NCBI GenBank assembly: GCA_051418055.1
Contig: JBPRGH010000007.1
Span: forward strand, 124,001-188,000
Direction of reading: 5' to 3'
DNA length: 64,000 nt
DNA from: JBPRGH01 sp051418055
GTDB taxonomy: Bacteria > Bacteroidota > Bacteroidia > Cytophagales > Cyclobacteriaceae
A model generated the notes under the pieces. The model worked only from the letters and a program-made list of their open reading frames with translations. It did no database searches and was not told where the DNA came from. The position numbers and the translations under genes are program-made. Each line of letters opens with the position of its first letter. Positions within the stretch are counted from its first letter, which is position 1. Positions 28,759-37,726 of this stretch are shown in pieces.

Positions 28759-29736
28759 ATGAGAGAAATACAATTTCGTGAAGCCCTCAATGAAGCAATG
28801 AGCGAAGAGATGCGTCGGGACCCGGGTGTCTTTTTAATGGGTGAAGAGGTAGCTGAATATAATGGAGCCTATAAGGTAAGCCAGGGGATGCTGGATGAGT
28901 TTGGCCCTAAACGCGTTATAGATACACCTATTACGGAACTAGGCTTTACCGGACTTGGTATTGGTGCTGCTATGAACGGCCTTAGGCCAATCATTGAGTT
29001 TATGACCTTTAACTTTTCATTGGTGGCTATTGATCAGATCATAAATAGTGCAGCAAAAATGCTATCAATGTCTGGAGGACAATATAATGTGCCTATAGTT
29101 TTTCGTGGAGCTACAGGAAATGCAGGTATGCTGGCAGCACAACATTCGCAAAATTTCGAAAGCTGGTATGCTAATACTCCCGGTCTTAAAGTAGTTGTAC
29201 CTTCAAATCCTTATGACGCTAAAGGACTTTTAAAGACTTCTATAAGAGATAATGATCCTGTTATCTTTATGGAATCTGAGCTGATGTATGGTGATAAAGG
29301 TGCAGTACCTGAAGATGAATATCTTCTACCTATAGGATCGGCGGATATTAAAAAAGAAGGAACTGATGTAACAATTGTATCTTTTGGAAAACTTATGAAG
29401 GTAGCTCTGGAAGCTGCTTCGGAATTAGGTAAAGACGGAATAAACGCTGAAGTAATAGATCTTAGAACAGTGCGTCCCATAGATTATGCTACAGTTGTAG
29501 AATCAGTGAAAAAGACCAACCGCCTGGTAATTGTGGAAGAGGCATGGCCTTTAGCAGCCATCTCCTCTGAAATTACGTATCACATTCAAAAGCATGCTTT
29601 TGATTACCTTGATGCACCAATTCACAGGATCAACAGCATGGATGTGCCATTAGGTTATGCTCCTACACTTATTGAAGAGGTACTTCCTAATGCAAAACGA
29701 ACTATCGATGCTGTGAAATCAGTACTCTACGTATAG
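28759..29736 (+). CDS. pdhB: Pyruvate dehydrogenase E1 component, beta subunit
   Basis: 325 residues, the standard length. The N-terminus REIQFREALNEAMSEEMRRD and the segment VIDTPITELGFTGLGIGAAM are E1-beta landmarks, and the C-terminal transketolase domain (VSFGKLMKVALEAA, IDLRTVRPID) is intact. With E1-alpha it decarboxylates pyruvate using thiamine diphosphate, feeding acetyl-CoA to the TCA cycle. The alpha subunit is not adjacent, a common split in Bacteroidota. A branched-chain oxoacid E1 is an alternative but the motif set fits PdhB better. A strong terminator follows. Confidence 0.9.
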   Translation: MREIQFREALNEAMSEEMRRDPGVFLMGEEVAEYNGAYKVSQGMLDEFGPKRVIDTPITELGFTGLGIGAAMNGLRPIIEFMTFNFSLVAIDQIINSAAKMLSMSGGQYNVPIVFRGATGNAGMLAAQHSQNFESWYANTPGLKVVVPSNPYDAKGLLKTSIRDNDPVIFMESELMYGDKGAVPEDEYLLPIGSADIKKEGTDVTIVSFGKLMKVALEAASELGKDGINAEVIDLRTVRPIDYATVVESVKKTNRLVIVEEAWPLAAISSEITYHIQKHAFDYLDAPIHRINSMDVPLGYAPTLIEEVLPNAKRTIDAVKSVLYV

Positions 29737-29758
29737 ATATAAGCTATTCGTGTTGTTG

Positions 29759-29794
29759 AAAAAACCTGCATGAGAAGGCTTATGCAGGTTTTTT
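29759..29794 (+). terminator. Intrinsic terminator after pdhB
   Basis: AAAAAACCTGCAT (29759-29771) and ATGCAGGTTTTTT (29782-29794) pair perfectly over 13 bases around a 10-base loop, ending in a T-run on the plus strand. Confidence 0.88.
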
Positions 29795-29852
29795 GTTTTG
29801 ATAATGAATCCAATATTGAAAGAGACCTTTTCTCTTTATAATTAATAAATTG

Positions 29853-31112
29853 ATGAATATGCGTGCTTTGTTTTTAACTCTTCTGGCATTATTTTTTTCA
29901 GGTATTATCTTTGCTCAGGATAAATCACAAGAAAGGCTTAATGTATTTATTGACTGCAGCAATGTGTGGTGTGATATGAGCTACATTAGGACAGAGATTA
30001 ACATCATTAACTTCTCACTTGATAGAATAGCGGCAGATGTACATGTGCTAATAACCTCGCAGGGAACAGGTAGTGGCGGTCGGGAATACCAGATGATCTT
30101 CTATGGACAAAGGAACTATTCTTTTTTAAAAGATACACTGAAGTTCCAGACTGGTCCAAATGCTACTGATTTTGAACGAAGAGATGAAATTTTAAAACAT
30201 TTAAAGATTGGTCTTGTACCCTATTTGATCCAAACCGGGACGATAGACAATCTTTCTGTTAATATGAAAGCTAGTGAGGCTCAACAGGTGGCAACAAAAC
30301 CAGTTGAGGATCCATGGAATTATTGGGTTTTTAATGTTGGAGCAAACGGTAGTGTAAATGAAGATCAGGTTTATAAAAGCTTTAGGTTCAACGGTGACTT
30401 CTCGATCAACCGAACAACGGATGAGCAGAAATTTTATTTAAATGGTGATTATGGTAAAAATAAATCAGTTTACGAATATAATCAGGACGGTACTGTAAAT
30501 AGAATAGAAGTAAATAACCATGATTTCCGGATCAGGAACGGGTGGATCTTTAGTATCAATGATCATTGGTCCTATGGATATGAAGCGTCCATTTCCAGGA
30601 GTACTTTTTCAAATAATGAAGGCCGGATTTTCTTTCAACCTGCTATTGAGTACAGTATTTTCCCTTACCGGGAGGTCAATAATAAATTTTTCACCATCAG
30701 ATATGGAGTTGATTACTGGTACAATGATTATTTTGAAACAACTATTTATGACAAAGACGAAGAGTCTTTATTGGGCCATGGTCTTGAAGTAAACATCAGC
30801 TTCAATCAAAAATGGGGAAATATATCCAGTGGAATAGATTATCATAATTTTTTCCATGACTGGTCGCTTAATAATTTTGGACTGTTTTATAATATAGATA
30901 TAAGAATTACCGGTGGTTTATCAGTTTTCACTTTTTTCCGGGGTGAAATTGTACATGACCAGATCTATTTACCTAAAGGAGGGGCTACTGAACAAGAAGT
31001 GCTGACAAGACGTCGTCAACTCGAATCCAGCTACAACTATTTCACTCGAATTGGTATTAACTATCGTTTTGGTTCGAATCTAAATAATTTTGTAAATCCC
31101 CGTTTTAGATGA
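29853..31112 (+). CDS. Predicted outer-membrane beta-barrel protein
   Basis: 419 residues from the ATG at 29853 (a TTG precedes). Signal peptide ends IIFAQ. The N-terminal 130 residues (LNVFIDCSNVWCDMSYIRTEI) form a soluble domain with two cysteines, followed by beta hairpins with aromatic girdle patterns (FYLNGDYGKNKSVYEY, RNGWIFSINDHWSYGYE) and ending in NFVNPRFR, as in DUF481-like barrels. Common in Bacteroidota without assigned function. Shares a bidirectional terminator with ffh. Confidence 0.7.
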   Translation: MNMRALFLTLLALFFSGIIFAQDKSQERLNVFIDCSNVWCDMSYIRTEINIINFSLDRIAADVHVLITSQGTGSGGREYQMIFYGQRNYSFLKDTLKFQTGPNATDFERRDEILKHLKIGLVPYLIQTGTIDNLSVNMKASEAQQVATKPVEDPWNYWVFNVGANGSVNEDQVYKSFRFNGDFSINRTTDEQKFYLNGDYGKNKSVYEYNQDGTVNRIEVNNHDFRIRNGWIFSINDHWSYGYEASISRSTFSNNEGRIFFQPAIEYSIFPYREVNNKFFTIRYGVDYWYNDYFETTIYDKDEESLLGHGLEVNISFNQKWGNISSGIDYHNFFHDWSLNNFGLFYNIDIRITGGLSVFTFFRGEIVHDQIYLPKGGATEQEVLTRRRQLESSYNYFTRIGINYRFGSNLNNFVNPRFR

Positions 31113-31154
31113 TTAGGTTATGCCGGAGCAAATTTTTAATATAAATCATAAAAT

Positions 31155-31186
31155 AAAAAAGGGATCAATGATTTGATCCCTTTTTT
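31155..31186. terminator. Bidirectional intrinsic terminator between the barrel gene and ffh
   Basis: AAAAAAGGGATCAA pairs perfectly with TTGATCCCTTTTTT around a TGAT loop. A- and T-runs on both sides serve the two converging genes. Confidence 0.9.
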
Positions 31187-31205
31187 ATTAATCTCTTTAT
31201 GCTTT

Positions 31206-32534
31206 TTATTTACCAAGCATATTCATGGCTGCCATTCCGCGCTTTCCGCCCATCTTGTTCATCATCTTCATCATTTTACGCATTTCGCCAAACTGCTTGA
31301 GCAGGTTATTTACCTCCTGAACAGAAGTACCGCTTCCGTTAGCAATTCGCTTGCGCCGGCTACCATTTATAAGTTCAGGATTGCTTCTTTCCTCTAATGT
31401 CATAGATTTAATAATAGCTTCAATAGGCTTGAATGATTCATCATCAACATCAAGATTCTTTATTGCTTTACCCATTCCGGGGATCATTCCTAACAGGTCT
31501 TTTATGTTACCCATTTTTCGGATCTGCTGAAGCTGGCCAAGAAAATCCTCAAAGTCAAACTGATTTTTCTTGATCTTCTTATTAATACGACGGGCTTCCT
31601 CCTCATCAAATGTCTGCTGGGCACGCTCCACAAGTGATACCACATCACCCATTCCAAGTATCCGGTTAGACATCCTGTCAGGATGGAACTTATCGATAGC
31701 TTCCATCTTCTCACCAGTACTGATGTATTTGATAGGCTTATCGACAACTCTTCGTATAGATAGAGCAGCACCACCACGTGAATCACCATCTAATTTTGTA
31801 AGAACAACACCATCGAAATTCAGCCGCTCGTTAAAAGTTTTAGCCGTATTAACAGCATCCTGACCAGTCATGGCATCTACTACAAACAACGTCTCACTCG
31901 GATTCAGCGCTTTCTTAAGCTGGCTGATCTCCTCCATCATCTGTTCATCTATAGCAAGACGACCGGCAGTATCGACAATAACGACTTTTTTATTAGTGTC
32001 TTTTGCATGTTTAATAGCTGCATTGGCTATTGACACTGCATCTTTATTTTGCTTGTCGGTATAAACATCAACACCTATCTGATCACCCAGTACCTGTAGC
32101 TGATCGATCGCTGCAGGACGATAGATATCACATGCTGCCAAAAGTACCTGACGGCCCTGCTTTTTCAGCATATTCGCGAGCTTACCGGTAAATGTTGTTT
32201 TACCCGAACCCTGTAGACCGGAAATTAAAACAACGGCTGGATTACCATCGAGAATTATATCCTCATTAGTACCACCCATAAGCTCGGTAAGCTTATCATT
32301 TGTTATTTTTGTGAAAAGCTGTCCTGGAGAAACAGTTGTTAATACACCCTGCCCTAGCGCCTCTTCTTTTATTTCATCTGTTACTTCTTTGGCTACTTTA
32401 TAATTAACATCGGCATCGATAAGGGCACGACGAATTTCTTTCACCGTTGTAGCAACGTTTACTTCGGTAATTTGTCCCTGGCCCTTCAGCGTCTGAAAAG
32501 CCTTATCTAATTTAATACTGAGATTATCAAACAT
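31206..32534 (-). CDS. ffh: Signal recognition particle GTPase Ffh
   Basis: 442 residues with N, G and M domains. GTPase motifs are complete: GLQGSGKTT (G1), VDTAGR (G3) and TKLDGD (G4). The methionine-rich M domain includes the MIPGMG and RSNPELINGSRRKRIANGSGTS segments, the latter binding SRP RNA. Ffh captures signal sequences of nascent membrane proteins and delivers them to FtsY. It starts from its own TAnnTTTG promoter. Confidence 0.97.
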   Translation of the reverse strand: MFDNLSIKLDKAFQTLKGQGQITEVNVATTVKEIRRALIDADVNYKVAKEVTDEIKEEALGQGVLTTVSPGQLFTKITNDKLTELMGGTNEDIILDGNPAVVLISGLQGSGKTTFTGKLANMLKKQGRQVLLAACDIYRPAAIDQLQVLGDQIGVDVYTDKQNKDAVSIANAAIKHAKDTNKKVVIVDTAGRLAIDEQMMEEISQLKKALNPSETLFVVDAMTGQDAVNTAKTFNERLNFDGVVLTKLDGDSRGGAALSIRRVVDKPIKYISTGEKMEAIDKFHPDRMSNRILGMGDVVSLVERAQQTFDEEEARRINKKIKKNQFDFEDFLGQLQQIRKMGNIKDLLGMIPGMGKAIKNLDVDDESFKPIEAIIKSMTLEERSNPELINGSRRKRIANGSGTSVQEVNNLLKQFGEMRKMMKMMNKMGGKRGMAAMNMLGK

Positions 32535-32559
32535 TCTACTCTAAGAAAAATTTAAGTTG

Positions 32560-32567
32560 CAAATTTA
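32560..32567 (-). promoter_or_regulatory. -7 element of ffh (TAAATTTG)
   Basis: Exact TAnnTTTG match on the minus strand, 25 bases before the ffh start, in the short gap after moeA. It implies ffh is not dependent on read-through from moeA. Confidence 0.55.
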
Positions 32568-32579
32568 GTAAAAAGGATA

Positions 32580-33788
32580 CTAAAACCTGAAATTGATCAG
32601 CGGATACACGCTGCCTTTATTAAAACTACTTTTATCGCCAGGAAGTTCGATAAATCCGTCAGCATATAAAAGGTTTGCCAAATCTCCCGATCCATGTCCC
32701 GGTACAGGAGTCGCCATAAGTCTCCCCTCATCCCCTTCCGAAAGCTTTACCTGCACGAAATAGGTCAATTCCGGTTTGAATTCAATATCCTCTGATAATA
32801 CAGCATAAGATGAAAGTGCCCGGAGATTATAAGATGATCTATACCACTTTAAAAAATATTTATAAAAACAGATAAAAGTTGAAACAGGATTACCCGGAAA
32901 CCCAAAAACAACAGCCTCACTCCTTTTCCCAAAAAAAAGAGGCTTTCCCGGCCTCTGCGCTACACGATGAAATTTTGTCTTTACCTTAAGCTCATTAAGT
33001 ACTTCTGGGATTAAATCTTTTTTACCTTTAGAAACGCCGCCTGTCAATAAAAGTACCTGATAATTATTTAAGATATTTTTAAGCTTCTCTTTTATTTCAT
33101 TTCGATCGTCCTTTAAATGAAAAAGGTCAGCATCAAGCCCTTCTTTTACTAAAGCTCCATACAGGCTCCAGCTGTTGGATTTTCTAATCTGATGTAATTC
33201 CGGCTCCTGATTTACATCTACCAGTTCATCACCAGTAGAAATAACAGCTATAGAAGGGCTCTGATAAACCTTTACCTCTGACTTTCCGACGGTAGCAAGG
33301 ATACCTACTTCAGCTGCCGAAATTTTAGTATCTTTTATTATTAGCTTTTCGTCTTTTTTTCTGTCGTTCCCTTTTTGGTGGATATTTTTGCCTTTTTCAA
33401 CTCCTTCACCAGAAATTATAGCTACACCATTTTCTATTTTTATCTTTTCATAAGGAATAACAGTATCTGTATTCTTTGGCAGCAACGAACCTGTCATTAC
33501 TTCTATACAGGTGTTATTATCTTCAAGAATAGCCTGCTCTGCTCCTGCAGGCTGAAGGGCTGAAACAGGGAATTTCCGCACACCCTCTTCATATTTTTTA
33601 TATTGTATAGCAATTCCATCCATCATCACACGATCAAATGGAGGGAAATCCCGATCAGCGCTTATATCTTCAGCCAATATTTTGCCCATGCATCGCTTAA
33701 GCTCAACCGTCTCGGTCCTTTTCTTTATTTGTTCCTTAAGCACTAAATGAAGAGCTTCATCTACGGATATTAACTTTTCAGCAGCCAT
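32580..33788 (-). CDS. moeA: Molybdopterin molybdenumtransferase
   Basis: 402 residues with MoeA domain order: N-terminal linker (ISADRDFPPFDRVMMDGIA), the beta-barrel domain, the MoCF-binding domain with TGDELV and TGGVSKGKKD, and the C-terminal beta domain. MoeA inserts molybdate into adenylylated molybdopterin. No moa or other moe genes are next to it. Its presence implies molybdoenzymes elsewhere, possibly nitrate or DMSO reductase-type, but none is in the window. Its promoter geometry matches that of crtY. Confidence 0.93.
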   Translation of the reverse strand: MAAEKLISVDEALHLVLKEQIKKRTETVELKRCMGKILAEDISADRDFPPFDRVMMDGIAIQYKKYEEGVRKFPVSALQPAGAEQAILEDNNTCIEVMTGSLLPKNTDTVIPYEKIKIENGVAIISGEGVEKGKNIHQKGNDRKKDEKLIIKDTKISAAEVGILATVGKSEVKVYQSPSIAVISTGDELVDVNQEPELHQIRKSNSWSLYGALVKEGLDADLFHLKDDRNEIKEKLKNILNNYQVLLLTGGVSKGKKDLIPEVLNELKVKTKFHRVAQRPGKPLFFGKRSEAVVFGFPGNPVSTFICFYKYFLKWYRSSYNLRALSSYAVLSEDIEFKPELTYFVQVKLSEGDEGRLMATPVPGHGSGDLANLLYADGFIELPGDKSSFNKGSVYPLINFRF

Positions 33789-33793
33789 AGGGT

Positions 33794-33801
33794 CAAAGAT
33801 A
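33794..33801 (-). promoter_or_regulatory. -7 element of moeA (TATCTTTG), leaderless geometry
   Basis: TATCTTTG on the minus strand ends five bases before the moeA ATG, the same spacing as at crtY. Transcription should begin at or beside the start codon. Confidence 0.5.
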
Positions 33802-33852
33802 ATTATTTAGGGTGGTGTTGCAAACCAGCCTGAGGGATTAGGTTTTATTTAC

Positions 33853-33953
33853 CTGCGTTGCAAACGCAGACCTCGGGCATTCTCGTTGCAAACGAGGACG
33901 AATTTGATCCTCGTTTGAAACGAGGATCAACGAGAATGGCGATTATATCGCTA
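33853..33953. repeat. REP-like array of four triloop hairpins at exact 28-nt period
   Basis: Four short perfect palindromes, each with a three-base loop: CTGCGTT-GCA-AACGCAG (centre 33861), CTCGTT-GCA-AACGAG (33889), a 12-bp stem with TGA loop (centre 33917, arms 33904-33915 and 33919-33930) and GCGAT-TAT-ATCGC (33945). Centres are exactly 28 bases apart. The core GTTGCAAAC recurs and a further copy sits at 33817. An outer inverted repeat CATTCTCGTTG (33878-33888)/CAACGAGAATG (33928-33938) encloses the third hairpin. It resembles RAYT-mobilised REP elements; it lies between divergent moeA and the YwbE gene. Confidence 0.75.
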
Positions 33954-34026
33954 TTTGATTAGATTATCCTGAAATTGATTTCTTTCCGTCTATTCTTATT
34001 ATATTTAGAAACACAACAAATAAAAT

Positions 34027-34227
34027 ATGGCAGAAGGCACAAACCGAAAAAATATAGCTATAGGGCAAGAGGTTGAAGTAGTACAGAAGCAGGATCAGCG
34101 AACAGGAAAACTTACAGAAGGAGTGGTAAAAAGGATCTTAACAAAGTCGCCTACCCACCCGCACGGAATAAAAGTGGAGCTGGAAACAGGTATTGTAGGT
34201 CGTGTAAAAAATATTTTAAAAGAATGA
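34027..34227 (+). CDS. YwbE-family small protein
   Basis: 66 residues, the whole of a YwbE (DUF2196) protein: IAIGQEVEVVQKQDQRTGKL, then GVVKRILTKSPTHPHGIKVE and GIVGRVKNIL. The fold is a small OB/KOW-like beta barrel, suggesting nucleic-acid contact, but the function is not known. Separate from neighbours. Confidence 0.88.
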   Translation: MAEGTNRKNIAIGQEVEVVQKQDQRTGKLTEGVVKRILTKSPTHPHGIKVELETGIVGRVKNILKE

Positions 34228-34332
34228 TGAAAATTCATACCCGGTAGTAGTTAAGCCTAAAATTTAAGCTTCCAGCATCTATTCATCGGAGGGTTTGATA
34301 AAAAAGTAAGGCAGGTTTTTAAAATTTAATTA

Positions 34333-35985
34333 ATGAAAAAAGATATCCTTATTAGCACCACTTTAAAAAAGGAATTTTTACAGTTAATAGCAGATGATAA
34401 TCTGATCTTTGACTTAATCCAAACAGAGGGTCCCGATGGATTAATATTTTGTGACCATCATTCAGGTGACCAGTGGATTGATCTAAACCTGCGGCAAACC
34501 TTAGGCTATGAAGAAGATTCAGATTTGTATACTCAAAATCTGCGTGAACAAAAGGAGATAAATTATGAAATCCAGGAAGCATGGAATCAAATAAATTCAG
34601 ATCATAAAAATATTAAGAGGAATATATCATTAAAAAATATTAAGGGAAAAAGGAAGTTTTTCTTATGCCATATCAAGCTAATAGAAAATAAAAATAAATC
34701 AAAAATGCTTCTCTTATTTAAAGAGGACTTATCAATCAGCCAGAGTGATCATAAAAAGGAGCTGCAGAAAACCAGGCATCAGGCTGCCATGCAGGAGTTG
34801 CTAATAAGCATTTTCGCTAAATATATTAACCTTCCTTTAGAAGATGTTGAAATTTCCATCAACGATTCACTAAAGGAGCTGGGAGAATTTGTTGCTGTTG
34901 ATAGGGCATATGTATTTAATTATAATTTTAATAAAAATATCTGTGACAATACCTATGAGTGGTGTGCAGAAGGTATAGACCCCCAAATAGAAAATAGTAA
35001 GAACTTGCCATTAGATGCCATGCCTCCTTTGGTAAATGCACATAAAAAAGGAGATCCTTTTTATGTGCCAGAGGTGAAGCTTATGCCACATTATGGTCTT
35101 AAAAATATCCTGGAAGAGCAAAATATCCTAAGCCTTCTTACTGTTCCGATGATGGAAAATGGCTATCCTATTGGATTTGTCGGATTTGATTCTGTAAGCA
35201 GGTACCGTTCTTATTCTGAGCAGGAAATAGGTCTTCTGAAATTATTTGCGGAAATGCTCGTGAACATCCGGATCCGCACCCAAAAGCAAATGGAAACCCA
35301 GCACTTGTTGAATACTACGACAGATCAAAATAAGAGGTTTATGGATTTCTCATATATCACTTCTCATAATATCCGTTCATCGGTAGCTAATATAATAGGT
35401 CTTACTGATATATTAAATCATGAATTAAATGATAATGAACATATTAAAATGCTCCAGCATACGACTCATAAACTTGATGAAGCTTTACGAAATATCAGCG
35501 AATTATTAAATTTCGAAAATGAATTTAATAGTAACAATAAAATAGAGTGTAATTTATCTGAAACATTAAACCGGGTCCTGGCCCTTCATAACCAGATCAT
35601 TAAAAAAGAAAATATTGCCGTAAAACTAAATGTTGATGACAAAATAGTGATAAATGCAATTCCTGCTTTTCTGGATAGCATTTTGCATAATCTTTTCACA
35701 AATGCACTGAAGTATGGTGTAACAGATCATTCTAAAATTATTGAAATATCTGCAAAACCGGTTACTGATGCTGTCGAGATCATTATAAAGGATTATGGCC
35801 TTGGGATTGACCTTGATAAATATGGAGCGGACCTATTTAAAATCGGTTCCAGGTTTCATGCAGAAAAGGGCAATGGTCAGGGGTTAGGTTTATTTATGAC
35901 ACAGCATCAGATAAAAGCAATGGATGGCTCAATCACTTTAGATAGTGAACTTGGTGTCGGAACAACTTTTAAAATACGGCTATGA
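34333..35985 (+). CDS. GAF-domain sensor histidine kinase
   Basis: 550 residues, soluble. N-terminal PAS-like region (about 20-130, GLIFCDHHSGDQWIDLN), GAF domain (about 155-315, FVAVDRAYVF and PIGFVGFDS), HisKA with phospho-acceptor H345 (FSYITSHNIRSSVANI), and HATPase (NLFTNALKYG, DYGLGID, GQGLGL). The HisKA lacks the usual SHELRTPL and reads SHNIRSSV, a Bacteroidota variant. It overlaps the following response regulator by four bases, so the two form a two-component pair. Signal unknown. Confidence 0.9.
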   Translation: MKKDILISTTLKKEFLQLIADDNLIFDLIQTEGPDGLIFCDHHSGDQWIDLNLRQTLGYEEDSDLYTQNLREQKEINYEIQEAWNQINSDHKNIKRNISLKNIKGKRKFFLCHIKLIENKNKSKMLLLFKEDLSISQSDHKKELQKTRHQAAMQELLISIFAKYINLPLEDVEISINDSLKELGEFVAVDRAYVFNYNFNKNICDNTYEWCAEGIDPQIENSKNLPLDAMPPLVNAHKKGDPFYVPEVKLMPHYGLKNILEEQNILSLLTVPMMENGYPIGFVGFDSVSRYRSYSEQEIGLLKLFAEMLVNIRIRTQKQMETQHLLNTTTDQNKRFMDFSYITSHNIRSSVANIIGLTDILNHELNDNEHIKMLQHTTHKLDEALRNISELLNFENEFNSNNKIECNLSETLNRVLALHNQIIKKENIAVKLNVDDKIVINAIPAFLDSILHNLFTNALKYGVTDHSKIIEISAKPVTDAVEIIIKDYGLGIDLDKYGADLFKIGSRFHAEKGNGQGLGLFMTQHQIKAMDGSITLDSELGVGTTFKIRL

Positions 35986-36350
35986 CTGAAATAAAAACAA
36001 TACTGCTGATCGATGATGACTACGTGTTTTTAAATATTGCTAAAATTGCACTAAATAAAGCTATTCCAAATGTCCAGGTCGAAATGGTCAATAATGGAGA
36101 AGAAGCAATAAATAAACTTCGACAAATAGACCCTGATATTATATTTGTAGATATTAATATGCCTGTTATGGGCGGATGGGAGTTTCTTGATTACATATTC
36201 AGGAATAATAATCAGCCATTGTTCAAAATTTTTGTTGTATCCTCTTCGATTGATCCTGTTGATAAATCAAAAGCCAAAATATATCCCCACGTTAATGGCT
36301 TTATTGAGAAACCATTAACAACAGAAAAGATCTCCGAACAGCTGCTATAA
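35982..36350 (+). CDS. Single-domain response regulator
   Basis: 122 residues, a lone receiver domain with acidic residues at 11-13, phospho-acceptor D57 (FVDINMPVMGGW) and conserved Lys in FIEKPL. It overlaps the kinase gene by four bases (ATGA), so translation is coupled. With no output domain, it must act by binding another protein. Confidence 0.9.
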   Translation: MTEIKTILLIDDDYVFLNIAKIALNKAIPNVQVEMVNNGEEAINKLRQIDPDIIFVDINMPVMGGWEFLDYIFRNNNQPLFKIFVVSSSIDPVDKSKAKIYPHVNGFIEKPLTTEKISEQLL

Positions 36351-36445
36351 CTTGTTTATTTTTATTTTTTTGCCGACTCCTTTTTTAATTTTTCAGCGCT
36401 ATTTTATTCTCCAAATGTAGATTTAAAGGAAAAAAATAAATCTCT

Positions 36446-36453
36446 TACCTTTG
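36446..36453 (+). promoter_or_regulatory. -7 element before the RlmL-like gene (TACCTTTG)
   Basis: Exact TAnnTTTG match ending 15 bases before the TTG start at 36469, giving a short leader and supporting that start. Confidence 0.5.
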
Positions 36454-36468
36454 TAAAAAACACCTCAT

Positions 36469-37620
36469 TTGAAAAAATTTGAAATTATTGCCAAAACCCT
36501 GTTTGGTTTTGAAGAGCTTCTTGCTTCTGAATTGGAATATATTGGCGCGACAGATATAGAAATATTAACCAGGGCAGTTCGCTATCGTGGCGATAAGGAG
36601 CTGCTTTATAAAAGCAACCTTCATCTGCGTACGGCCATAAAGATCCTTTTACCAATAAATACCTCCATTACATATGATGAAGGTCGGCTTTACCGAAATG
36701 TAAAGCGCATCGACTGGACCAAATATTTTTCAACAGAGCAGACTTTTGCCATTGACGGGGTCACCAGTGGAGATGTATTTACTCATTCTCAATATGTCGC
36801 ATTAAAAGCAAAAGATGCCATTGTAGACAGATTTCGTGAGGAAACGGGTAAGAGGCCTTCCGTAGACACCGAAAACCCGGATATTAGAATAAATATTCAT
36901 ATCATGGACCGTAGCTGTACTATTTCTCTTGACAGCTCTGGAATGTCATTAGGAAAAAGAGGCTATAAAACCACTCAGGTAGGGGCTCCATTAAGTGAGG
37001 TATTGGCAGCGGGTTTAATTATGTTGACCGGATGGAAGGGCGAAACGGATTTTATGGACCCTATGTGTGGCTCAGGAACAATACCTATTGAAGCAGCCAT
37101 GATTGCAAAAAATATAGCCCCTGGTAATTTTCGAGATTTTTCCTTTGAAAACTGGCCTGATTTTGATTCTCAATTATGGGAAAGGTTAAAACACGAAGCA
37201 AAAGAGAATGAAATGGCATATGACGGAAAAACAATCGGGTTTGATAAAGATGGCCAGGCAGTAAATATTGCACGTGATAATGCCAGAATAGCCGGTGTGA
37301 ATGATATTGTGAATATCAAGCATCAGGATTTCCTTAAGTCAGAAGGATATGATAAAGATGTATTGATACTTATGAATCCACCTTATGGAGAAAGAATGGA
37401 AAAAGATGAGGATATGAACCAGTTCTATGGTGAGATTGGTACTCACCTCAAGCATACCTATGAAGGAAATGATGCCTGGATATTCAGTGCTAACTTTCAA
37501 GCCCTCAAGCATGTGGGACTGCGACCTTCCAAGAAAATCAAATTATATAACGGACCGCTGGAAGCCCGGCTGCACAAGTACGAACTGTACCGTGGAAGTA
37601 AGAAAAGTAAAAATCAATAG
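36469..37620 (+). CDS. THUMP-domain RNA methyltransferase (RlmL/YcbY N-terminal-half like)
   Basis: 383 residues, TTG start. N-terminal THUMP domain (about 50-160), then a class I methyltransferase domain with DPMCGSGTIPIEAAMIA (SAM site) and LMNPPYGERM, the NPPY catalytic motif of amino-group methyltransferases. This is the arrangement of the RlmL half of E. coli RlmKL, which makes m2G2445 in 23S rRNA. The RlmK half is absent, as is usual in Bacteroidota. Target assignment is by analogy. Confidence 0.88.
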   Translation: MKKFEIIAKTLFGFEELLASELEYIGATDIEILTRAVRYRGDKELLYKSNLHLRTAIKILLPINTSITYDEGRLYRNVKRIDWTKYFSTEQTFAIDGVTSGDVFTHSQYVALKAKDAIVDRFREETGKRPSVDTENPDIRINIHIMDRSCTISLDSSGMSLGKRGYKTTQVGAPLSEVLAAGLIMLTGWKGETDFMDPMCGSGTIPIEAAMIAKNIAPGNFRDFSFENWPDFDSQLWERLKHEAKENEMAYDGKTIGFDKDGQAVNIARDNARIAGVNDIVNIKHQDFLKSEGYDKDVLILMNPPYGERMEKDEDMNQFYGEIGTHLKHTYEGNDAWIFSANFQALKHVGLRPSKKIKLYNGPLEARLHKYELYRGSKKSKNQ

Positions 37621-37726
37621 GTAAAAAGGCAAGGCTATCATTCTGTCATTTATAATTTTCTCTAACTTTCCACTTTAGAAGACTGTTTTACATTCGCGGC
37701 CATTGTAGTATGGCAAATTTTTTAAT

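Noticed and set aside
31070..31082. TTTGGTTCGAATCT resembling a tRNA T-arm
   Set aside because: It lies within the coding sequence of the barrel gene and no acceptor, D or anticodon stems can be built around it.
33853..33953. Possible CRISPR array because of the exact 28-base period
   Set aside because: The repeated units are palindromes with differing arms and there are no constant repeats separated by unique spacers; no cas genes are nearby.
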